DNA of 64,000 bases from positions 85,671,174-85,735,173 of the forward strand of contig CM045991.1 in NCBI GenBank assembly GCA_025175895.1. Reading direction: 5' to 3'. The translations under genes and the position numbers were made by a program. Positions 55,991-64,000 of the stretch are shown piece after piece. The notes under the pieces are model-generated. The model saw only the letters and a program-made list of their open reading frames with translations. It ran no database searches and was not told where the DNA came from. This stretch comes from Wurfbainia villosa. Its lineage: Eukaryota > Streptophyta > Magnoliopsida > Zingiberales > Zingiberaceae. How positions within the stretch are numbered: the stretch's first letter is position 1; the number at the start of each line of letters is the position of its first letter.

Positions 55991-56690
55991 TCCCCCTCAG
56001 GTTGTGCACTCTCAAGAGGAGCTACACACTTTTTTTTCTTCCCCTTTGCTTGCTTGTAGACACGAGAGGCATCATTCTCCGGGTGAGAGACTCTGACTAC
56101 CTCTTCTTTAGAGTCATCATCAGATGCATCCTCCTCCTTCATCTTCTTCGGGGGGGGGGGCTTCTGTGATATCTGATCCATCACAGTGGCCACCACTTGC
56201 AAAAGATCCTCCTTGTACAAGGGCTCGCGACGCCTTCTACTGGTGCCTCCCTTAGAAGTACTGGAGATAGATTTCTCCTCCTACATCGGCTTCTTTAGCG
56301 TCCTCTTAGTGTTCACCATCATGACTTTTTGTTCAGATTCCCACATATGGTGCCAATTTGATGGTGTCCACTTCTTCGACCTGTCAAGATCTCCCTCCCC
56401 CTTCTTGTGGATCTCCTCCGATCACCTCAGATTTGAGAAATCCTGACTAGATCTGTCACAAAGGAATGTTAAGAATGAAATAGTGAATAGCTTCTCCTTT
56501 GATCACCTTGTACCCTTGGAATAAAAGCTAGATCTGGCACTTCAAGAGAGAGTGTTAGAGATGGGTTGGCTTCTCGACATGGCGCCTCCGACACTCAAGT
56601 CAGAAACATGAAGAAAGTAGAAATGTAGAAAGAATGAAGAAGAAGTGAGAAGAAGATCTTTGAGGTACCGAATAGCGAAGAAACAACCAT
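55991..56690 (-). repeat. Element J duplicated segment, copy 2 (about 700 bp)
   Basis: Minus-strand order: R-U5 (56690-56359), PBS-like site, gag N-terminus (ATG at 56320-56322, open 55894-56220). It repeats the segment at 34462-34881 plus 55703-55990 and keeps F's empty site. The gag text here includes MYKEDLLQVVATVMDQ and DDDSKEEVVRVSHPEND. Confidence 0.82.
56338..56356 (-). promoter_or_regulatory. Primer-binding-like site of gypsy element J
   Basis: Minus strand TTGGCACCATATGTGGGAA resembles the TGGCGCCGTCTGTGGGAA site I know from Tat-type gypsy elements. It lies two bases from a TG LTR edge at 56359. A more decayed copy is at about 34808-34825. Confidence 0.6.
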
Positions 56691-57019
56691 CTCCCCTTCC
56701 TTCTGCTTCTGCCCCTTTTATAGATGATTCATCCTGCCTTCTCCTTGAAGTGAATTTACTCCAATACCCTTGCTATACTATCGAGTGTGACTGCTTTTCC
56801 TGCCCCTTTTCAAAATACCTTTTTCAAATGCTTCATGAGCTTTATATTTCCCTGCAAAATATTAATTAGATAAAATATATAAACAAATAACAAAATATCT
56901 TATATTAATTATGCTCATCATCCCCAAACTCTTCCTACTACTCCCAATACTCCACAATACTCATACCTCTTTATTTCACCATATTCAAAAAAAAAACCCT
57001 AGAAACCCATACAATACAT

Positions 57020-57480
57020 GGCTCAGGAAATAGGCATATTGCTCACGAAATAAGCATATGGCTTGGGAACTGTAGACACTGATCTGCCAATACTCTACTA
57101 AATTTTGATCACAATTACCCTGTGTCACCCTACTGGGCTCAAGAAATGCATACACTGCTCGGGAAACTCATATTCTGCTCTGCTCGTGGAATACTTAACT
57201 CTGAGCCTGACTGCCCTCTGTCACTTAGTAGGCTCGGGAAATACATAGACTTCTCAGGAAACACATAGACTACTCTATCAATGCAATACTTAGCTCCAAA
57301 CCAAACTTCTCCGAACCACCTTACTGAGCATGGGAAATGCATATACTAGTCGGGAATACATATACTCCTCGAAAACACATAGACTACTCGCTAATGCACA
57401 CCAACTCAGAAACACAATCACTACATCCGCCTCGGACATCACCTACACTATTCGAGAATTATACAAACAGCTTGGAAAAC
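57020..57480. repeat. Degenerate about 22-25 bp tandem repeat in J U3
   Basis: Many units around CTCGGGAAATACATAGACTACT, variably CTCAGGAAAC or CTCGAAAACAC, mixed with CTGACTGCCCTCTGTCAC spacers. No coding potential. Confidence 0.7.
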
Positions 57481-57738
57481 CCTCTACTTGATCAAAAAAC
57501 CCCGATCCCATCAGGGACCAAGATCAAATATGCATGAATACCCTGAAAGCGATTAGGACTTCTCAAGGTTTTCATAATCTATCCTAGAACATAATAATTT
57601 ATCAACCTTGGCCCTTATAAGTAATAAGTAGTAGTTTTTTAATTGATTTTTTGGGGTTCTCATGACAGGTTCCCATATTGCGACCAAGATCCTTCTAAGG
57701 GCTAACATTGTGAAAGTAGAAGTTAGGTAAATATATCA

Positions 57739-57802
57739 GGTTGATCTTGGAAGAGGCTTTCACCAAGATTGATCTGCTGGGATGCCTCTTCCAAGATCAA
57801 CC
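57739..57802. repeat. Perfect 19 bp inverted repeat, 26 base loop
   Basis: GGTTGATCTTGGAAGAGGC at 57739-57757 is exactly reversed at 57784-57802. Could form a strong RNA hairpin; purpose unknown. Confidence 0.85.
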
Positions 57803-57889
57803 CAATATCTTTAGATAGGTTTCCTTCAAGAATACATATTGATATAATAGAGAACTTCCAAGAAAATAGACATTGTAGTGAAACCAAAG

Positions 57890-59147
57890 TGTTGGTGCAA
57901 TCGACCCAGGACTCGAGTTTGACTCGAACTATATTTTGATGTTGGACAAAATGCATGACATGGGATTGTCATGGAAAGTCCAACATGGGTTGGCCACGTA
58001 AGTCCAAGTGTGTAGCCTTGGCGATGAAAGTCCAAGCATGGGGCTTGGCATGGAAAATCCAAGCATGAGACTTGGTGTGGGAAGTCTTGAGGACTTGGCA
58101 AGTTCACTAGGCTTGGGGTCCTTGAGTCGGTGAAGGATGGCATTGTGAAGCTGTACGCTTGATGCATCCGAGGGACTGCTGGACGGGGAGCGAATGGAGT
58201 GAGGCCCAAGGGAAGCAGAATTCTAGGGAAAGAGATGTGAAGGATGGCATTACGAAGTCGTGCGCTTTGTGCATCCGATGGACGTAGGCCGAGGGAAGAG
58301 AGCTTTGGTGGGGAACTCCATCAGAGATGAGGTGGACTTGGCCAAGTGGCTAAGACTGAGTGTCGAATGCTCAAACTTGGTGTTTGAGGGTTTACCCGAT
58401 GGTCGGATGCTCAAACAACTTGGTGTTATGGCTGGATCACCGAGGGATGACAATGACCGATAGAGGTGTTGCAGCATAGAATGCTCCGTAGTCGATCAAG
58501 GCCCGACTACGAGGTCGCAATGATCGATGGTCATCATCGATCGATGGGTGATCCGCTGAACTTGTCCAGCGTGGATCAAACCATTGTGAGACAACGACTA
58601 CAGGAGCAGTGGACTGGGGCCTTTTGGCAGTCGATTGCTAGGTGCGAAAATAGCTCAATTCAGGTTATAAATGGAGTTCGAGATGGAGGTTTTTGCCAAG
58701 ACTTTTGGGAAGATTTTGAAGAGGAATTGTTGCTGCATTCCAGAACTTCAAGAGCCAACCAAAGCAAGCAACAAGCAAGTGATCAAAGCAATCATGTAAA
58801 AGTTTTTTTTGTATTGTCTTTGTATTTTGGCTTGTATTTTTGTATTACTATTGTAATTGCTTGTACGAGATTTCTCCACCTTCGACGTGTTGTCGAGAAG
58901 GAGTTTAGTTAGTGTCGTGCGCATAACTAGAGCTCGTTGAGCTCGCCCGTGGAGTAGGAACCATTCGGTTCCGAACAACGTATATCTTGTGTATGCTTGT
59001 ATGTGTTGTAAGTATTTTCATTTGTATTGCTATTCCGCTGCGCTAACGACAATTGTAGACAAGTGACACACAACGAACGATTGTATTCCACCGTACGATG
59101 ATTGAGGTATATTCACCCCCCTCTAGTTGGCCACCTACGTTCCAACA
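57890..59147 (+). repeat. Element G 5' LTR
   Basis: TGTTGGTGCAATCG to TTCCAACA. AAAGTCCAAG-type units 57970-58090; module GTCGGTGAAGGATGGCATT twice (58118, 58225); ladder region 58480-58640 mostly collapsed to GATCG; last core GTCGAT at 58630; TTATAAATGG at 58665 (35 bp on); hairpins 58930-58980. Confidence 0.88.
58930..58980 (+). other. Two leader hairpins, element G
   Basis: SL1: GAGCTC-GTT-GAGCTC (58930-58944). SL2: CGTGG (58948-58952) with CAACG here and CCACG in the 3' LTR (63789-63821), enclosing the perfect GGAACC-ATTC-GGTTCC (58957-58972). Confidence 0.7.
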
Positions 59148-59149
59148 AG

Positions 59150-59161
59150 TGGTATCAGAGC
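59150..59161 (+). promoter_or_regulatory. Primer binding site of G
   Basis: Exact TGGTATCAGAGC. Confidence 0.9.
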
Positions 59162-59204
59162 TAGGAGCTTGTCGAGGACTAACCACCAACACAAGAATGA
59201 CAAG

Positions 59205-60744
59205 ATGGCCGGCTACAAAATCCATCCACCGAAATTCGATGGAAACTTTTCTTGGTGGAAGGAAAGGATGGAGCTATATTTTGAAACTGATTTCGATATT
59301 ATGCTTATTATAGAAAATGGTTTCGAAATGCCTAGGGATGAAGAAAATAAGCCAATAGAGAAGTCAAGATGGACCAAGGACTAAATCAAGGAATTCAAGA
59401 CAAATCTGGAGGTAATCAAATTGCTAAGTGATTTGATTCCTAACCATATTTGGTCTAGATTAGGTAATTATAGGATTAAAGGAATTATGGAATAAGGTAA
59501 TAAAAATTCCATGAAAATTCGAACCGGCACAAGTAGAAGAGGAGGCCAAGGAAGAACGTCCATCAACCTTTGACGATGTGGATGATTTGGTGGAGACCTC
59601 CACCTCTAGCATTGAGGGGGAGGAGAGGACCTCCCTCCCGGAACAAGATCAAGAAGAAGCTTCAACATCCGGGAGAAGCGAAAATTCCCTAGGTAACTCA
59701 AGTATTATGATTATAAATAAAAATCATATAACATGCTTTGAGTGTAGGGAACAAGGGCACTATAAAAGTAAGTGTCCCAATAAGGTGAAGAAGGTTCAAC
59801 CGGCACCAAAGGTGAAAGATGTTGGTGTCCTCACAATTAGAAGCAAAGAGCACATTGTGTGCTTTAAATGCAATCAAAGAGGACACTACCAAAGCCAATG
59901 CCCTAGGGGGAGGAAGAAAGGACAAGAAGATGTATCACATGTAGGGGGAGCTTCCAAAGCTAACCCTAAGGTAAAATTTAATGCACCTTCAATTTCTAAG
60001 GTTAATATGCATGCTAGGAACTATTTTATCTCTCTTGCAATTATTAATGAAAAGCATGCTAGTAGGAATAAATATGTTTGTTTAGGTGCCAAGCATATTA
60101 GTTTATTTAAGGACAAACCTAGGACCAATAATACTAGAAAAATCCTACCTAAGGAGTCCATTAGAAGGATAGAAGAAAATTTGGGCATTATCCCCAAAAA
60201 GTCTAGGCATATGCCTAAGAAGAGTCATTCCCAAAAGATAAATGAAAAATCAAAATTGGGAAAATTAGAACTAGAAAACCAAGCCTTGAGGTCAAGGCTT
60301 AAAATATTGGAGAAGACCCTAGCAAGAATCACAAATTCAATTAAAGGGTCAAATGTTCATAATTCAAGGCCTAGGAAACAAGAAATGTCCAAGGGCAAGA
60401 AAGGTTTGGGTCACAAACCTATGTCCTACCATAATGTCCCATTTAATTATGGAACAATTTATAGGTCTAGGAAAACCAAGGCTAATAGGGAAGTTATCCC
60501 TAAGACTATCCATGGTGTGTGTTTAGTGGCTAAGGACTTAAGAAAAACTAAGAAAGTCACTAAGAAGGTCAAAGGAGGAGTCACCTCTAGAGTTGACCTA
60601 GGAAAGACCCAAATGACTAAGGTGTCAAAACCTAAAATGGTCATTAGGAAGGTATCTAGGAAAGTTATCCCTAGTGAATACCTTGTTAACCCAAGAAGCT
60701 CCAATAGGTATTGGGTTCCTAGGAGCATGATCGATTCACGCTAG
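59205..60744 (+). pseudogene. Element G Gag with two CCHC knuckles, broken
   Basis: ATG 59205 (AGYKIHPPKFDGNFSWWKER) runs to TAA at 59382-59384 after SRWTKD. Readable but shifted text continues (IKEFKTNLEVIKLLSDLIP...). The second half of the capsid domain is absent, as in F. 59578-60744 is open: acidic block, knuckles CFECREQGHYKSKC and CFKCNQRGHYQSQC, basic region, coiled-coil candidate KLELENQALRSRLKILEKTLARI, the three KV(N/K/S)R-type segments and the end EYLVNPRSSNRYWVPRSMIDSR. It has to borrow protease, RT and integrase from another element. Confidence 0.85.
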
Positions 60745-62568
60745 ATGGGTTAGGGTGTGTCAACCCTACGTGGATGGGTAGTTAACCTAGCCATGGAAGA
60801 GTTGACACATTAGGATATGCCAATATGGTTTGAGAAGGTAAAAAATGATTAAATTGGCACTATTAGGTCTTAGGAGTAATGGTGTGCCATTTTGGCCTTT
60901 TGGCACACTAGGGGGATAATTGGCATTAAGGCAAAATGGACTTAATCCTAGAAATGACAATTTGGGTCTAACACTTAGGTATTTTATACCTTAGTATCTT
61001 ATAATTTCCATGCTTTGTGTGCCTTGCCATGACATGACATCATATTTATTTTTATCATATAAAATATCATGATCATTTTTAGGATTATTTCTATATGTCA
61101 TGTATTCTTAGATTTCATTCACATGCCATGACATCATGATTATATAGCACATGCTTTATTCTTATATCATTATGCCATAATCATCATTCATGCATAAATA
61201 AAATGAAATTAAGGACTAAGGCATGATTTGAAGTCTCATGCATAAGGGAATCAAATAATGTTGCCTAGAGATATGCATGAAACCCTAAATAACAAAGTCC
61301 CCACATCTCATTAATATTTGACTTGTATGTGTTTTACACATGTAGATACAAGTGAGATGTTTAGAAAAAAAAAGGAATTAAAGGTTTTAAAAACACTTCA
61401 AAAACATTTTGAAAAACCTTGGTGAAGTCTATCTTTTGATAGCAATCACCATTGAATGGAATGATACAAAGAGGGTGTCCCCCCAGGGATGGCTTGATGG
61501 TAAGAACAAGGTGACGCTTGTGAGGATGCCCGTGTTCAAAACCAGACGAGGGGTCTAAAATTCCCCCTGTGATGAAATACCCTTCCTTGTGCTTACCACC
61601 GAGTCAAGGTCCAAAGGCCCACCCGCAATTTACCTCCCTCACAATGGTCGAGGGGTCGGTCGGTGGGGGCCGCTAGGTTGGCGGTTCCAACCTTTTGCGA
61701 TGATACAAAGAGGGCTCAATATTGAAGTTTTTCTTAACTTTTGAACTTTGTATCAATCTCAATATTTTGTGGGTAAAATAATTTTCCAATATTTTTCACC
61801 CATAATGTTTATGATAAGTAATATACATATGAATTTTCATGATTTTTAACCTTATGTATATCTACTTATGAATTTCATAAATTCATTTCTAAAAAACCTG
61901 AAAACTACATTTGCAGTTATCAGTCGACTGCCATGGATGGAAGTCGACTGATGAGGGTGGTAGTCGACTGATATTTGATACAGTCGACTGTCCAAGCTAC
62001 TTTCGGGTAAACCATGGTGGTTAGGCCCATGTTCTGCTATGTTTTTGTCCCCGAACCACTCCTAACCCTAGGACATACTTGGGAGAGCATTAGAAAGGGT
62101 GGAAATCCATTGGATATGGATTAGGAGAAGTATTTAGGGTGAGTATCAATTTTAAGGTGGATGAGAGTTCATTGTTGAACTTTGCCTTAATTTTGATTGT
62201 TTAATGTTCCTATTGGCATAGGGACTCTCCAAGGACATTGTTGGTGCAATGGTCAAGGGGGAGCAAGCCTTTAGGGGGAGGTATCCATCGTGGGAAGATG
62301 GATGTGTCTTTTTCCTAATGGGAGGAAAATTGGGTTGCCTCTCTTAAGTGATATGAGAATTATCACTAGAAAGATTATAGGCGTGTGTTCCTCCAAGGGA
62401 GAGATTGCAAGATCTCATTGGGATATGAGACATTCATACCCTTGGAGAGGACCTTTTCGATGTATGTCAAAAAGGGGGAGAAGTTAACAATTGGAATTCT
62501 CATTGGGATGTGAGAATTGCCAATTGGGGATAATTGGTAGACTTGGGTTTGAGGTTTTGTCCAACATC
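60745..62568 (+). other. Element G 3' untranslated region
   Basis: About 1.8 kb including a 224 bp SINE. Four CAGTCGACTG-type palindromes begin at 61921, 61941, 61961 and 61981, exactly 20 bp apart. PPT-like AAGGGGGAG or TAGGGGGAG words occur at 62254, 62273 and 62471. Confidence 0.75.
61476..61699 (+). mobile_element. tRNA-type SINE, 224 bp, in element G
   Basis: Flanked by a perfect 15 bp duplication ATGATACAAAGAGGG (61461-61475 and 61700-61714). Pol III box A-like TGGCTTGATGG at 61490-61500 and box B GTTCAAAAC at 61534-61542, 44 bases apart as in tRNA genes. The 3' end is CCTTTTGCG, no poly-A. F has no such insert at the matching place (near 53170). The body is GC-richer than its surroundings. 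Confidence 0.85.
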
Positions 62569-62582
62569 AAAAAGGGGGAGAT
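62569..62582 (+). promoter_or_regulatory. Polypurine tract of G
   Basis: AAAAAGGGGGAGAT before the LTR. Confidence 0.87.
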
Positions 62583-63988
62583 TCTTGGTACAATCGGCCT
62601 AGGACTCGAGTTTGACTCGAACTATATTTTGATGTTAGACAAAATGTATGACATGGGATTGTCATGGGAAGTCCAACATGGGTTGTCCACGTAAGTCCAA
62701 GTGTATAGCCTTGGCGGTGAAAGTCCAAGCATGGGGCTTGGCATGGAAAATCCAAGCATGAGGCTTGGTGTGGGAAGTCTTGAGGACTTGGCAAGTTCAC
62801 TAGGCTCGGGGTCCTTGAGTCGGTGAAGGATGGCATTGCGAAGCCATGCGTTTGGTGCATCCGAGGGACCACTGGACGGGGAGCGAATGGAGTGAGGCCC
62901 AAGGGAAGCAGAATTCTAGGGCAAGAGATACGAAGGATGACATTGCGAAGTTGTACGCTTGGTGCATCCGAGGGACGTAGGCCGAGGGAAGAGAGCTTTG
63001 GTGGGAAACTCCATTAGAGATGAGGTGGACTTGGCCAAGTGGCTAAGACTGAGTGTCGGATGCTCAAACTTGGTGTTTGAGGGTTTACCCGATGGTCGGA
63101 TGCTCAAACAACTTGGTGTTTGAGGTTTTACTCGACAGCAGTCGACTGGCATACGTGTCAGTTCGACGGATCCAAGTCGACTAGGGTTCGACTGGTGTTA
63201 GATTGATTTTTAGGTTCGACTGATCGCGCTAAGGGATGGCAATCGATCCGATGTCGATAATAGTCAATCGCCGAGGGATGGCAATGATCGATGGAAGTGT
63301 CGCGGGTATAGAACATTCCGTAGCCGACTGGGCAGTTGACTATGAGTTTAGCAGTCGACTGATGGTCATCATCAGTCGACTGATGGGTGATCCATTGGAA
63401 CTTGTCCAGCTTGGATGAAGCCGTTGTGAGACAACGACTACAGGAGCAGTCGACTGGGGCATTTTGGCAGTCGACTATTAGGCACAAAAATAGCTCGATG
63501 TAGGTTATAAATGGAGTTGGAGAGGGAGGTTTTTGCCAAGACTTTTGGGAAGATTTTGAAGGGAAATTGCTACTGCATTCCAGACCTTCAAGAGCCAACA
63601 AAAGCAAGCTACAAGCAAGTGATCAAAGGAATCATGTAAAAGTTTTCTTTTGTATTGTCTTTGTATTTTGGCTTGTATTTTTGTATTAATATTGTAATTT
63701 CTTGTACGAGGTTTCTCCACCTCTGATGTGTTGTCAAGAAGGAGTTTAGTTAGTGACGTGCGCATAACTAGAGCTCGTTGAGCTTGCCCGTGGAGTAGGA
63801 ACCATTCGGTTCCGAACCACGTATATCTTGTGTATGCTTGTATGTGTTATTTGTATTTTCATTTGTATTGCTATTCCGTTACGCTAACAACAATTGTAGA
63901 CAAGCGATACATGATGAACGATCGTATTCCACTGTACGACGATTGAGGGCTATTCACCCCCCTCTAGCCGGCCACCTACGTTCCAACA
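62583..63988 (+). repeat. Element G 3' LTR, 1406 bp
   Basis: Starts TCTTGGTAC (TG changed to TC), ends TTCCAACA. Ladder cores at 63141, 63176, 63324, 63336, 63355, 63376, then a 73 bp gap, 63449 and 63470; TTATAAATGG at 63505, 35 bp on; SL2 63789-63821. Confidence 0.88.
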
Positions 63989-64000
63989 TAAAGCCCTAAG

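Larger units (their letters stand above)
56359..57889 (-). repeat. Gypsy element J 5' LTR (right border not resolved)
   Basis: From TGATGGTGTCC rightward: U5/R, a TATA box at 56715-56723 (minus strand CTATAAAAG), then U3 with the repeats at 57020-57480. Its far end may be before or beyond the G insertion at 57890; I cannot place it, as no second LTR is in view. Confidence 0.55.
57890..63988 (+). mobile_element. Gag-only copia element G, complete, 6099 bp
   Basis: LTRs 57890-59147 and 62583-63988, PBS 59150, gag 59205-60744, 3' UTR with a SINE, PPT 62569. Flanks CAAAG (57885-57889) and TAAAG (63989-63993) form a 5 bp duplication with one transition. No pol genes. Sister of F: Gag, 3' UTR and LTR share their plan. 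The last 12 bases of the window resume J-side flank. Confidence 0.9.

Overview
This window is plant repetitive DNA. I found no host gene, RNA gene or prokaryotic feature. It is a nest of LTR retrotransposons of Ty1/copia and Ty3/gypsy type, probably from a large-genome flowering plant. Some families recall monocot repeats, but the species cannot be fixed from sequence alone. Almost every protein-coding stretch is element gag or pol, and most are broken.

Layout. 1-13730 (minus): two Angela-like copia copies, A and B, arranged LTR-internal-LTR-internal-LTR and sharing the middle LTR. They sit inside the 3' LTR of a third copia element, C (13731-20668, minus). C in turn sits inside the 5' LTR of D (20669-25043, plus), a gag-only element. 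D lies in the 3' UTR of a remnant, K. 25413-34881: tandem repeats, two plus-strand copies of a gypsy-associated additional ORF (26480-31065), then minus-strand pieces of a Tat-like gypsy element J (integrase tail, protease, gag). J continues at 55703-57889. Between these two parts lies F (34882-55702, gag-only, plus). Its left LTR is split by H (35508-49629, Tork/TAR-like copia, minus), whose leader is split by E (41547-46941, gag-only, plus). G (57890-63988, gag-only, plus) follows J and carries a tRNA-type SINE.

Target-site duplications support the nesting order: CGCTC for E, GTATG for H, TGGAT/CGGAT for F and CAAAG/TAAAG for G. F's pre-insertion site survives as a duplicate at 56401-56450.

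The most unusual content is in the four non-autonomous, gag-only families D, E, F and G. They have initiator-Met-type primer sites, Gag with CCHC knuckles ending in a shared WVPKS/WVPRS-type motif, and no protease, integrase or RT. Their promoters share a ladder of the palindrome CAGTCGACTG, spaced 20-21 bp, with one conserved 73-75 bp gap, ending 35 bp (F, G) or 40 bp (D, E) before the TATA box. A second small cluster lies in the 3' UTR. Between TATA and PBS they share two consecutive hairpins with compensatory changes. They would need protease, RT and integrase in trans from a related autonomous element that is not visible here.

Many coding-region differences between A and B, and between LTR pairs, fall at CAG/CTG sites, which collapse toward CG. 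I suspect methylation-linked sequencing error in part of this sequence, so some frameshifts may not be real.
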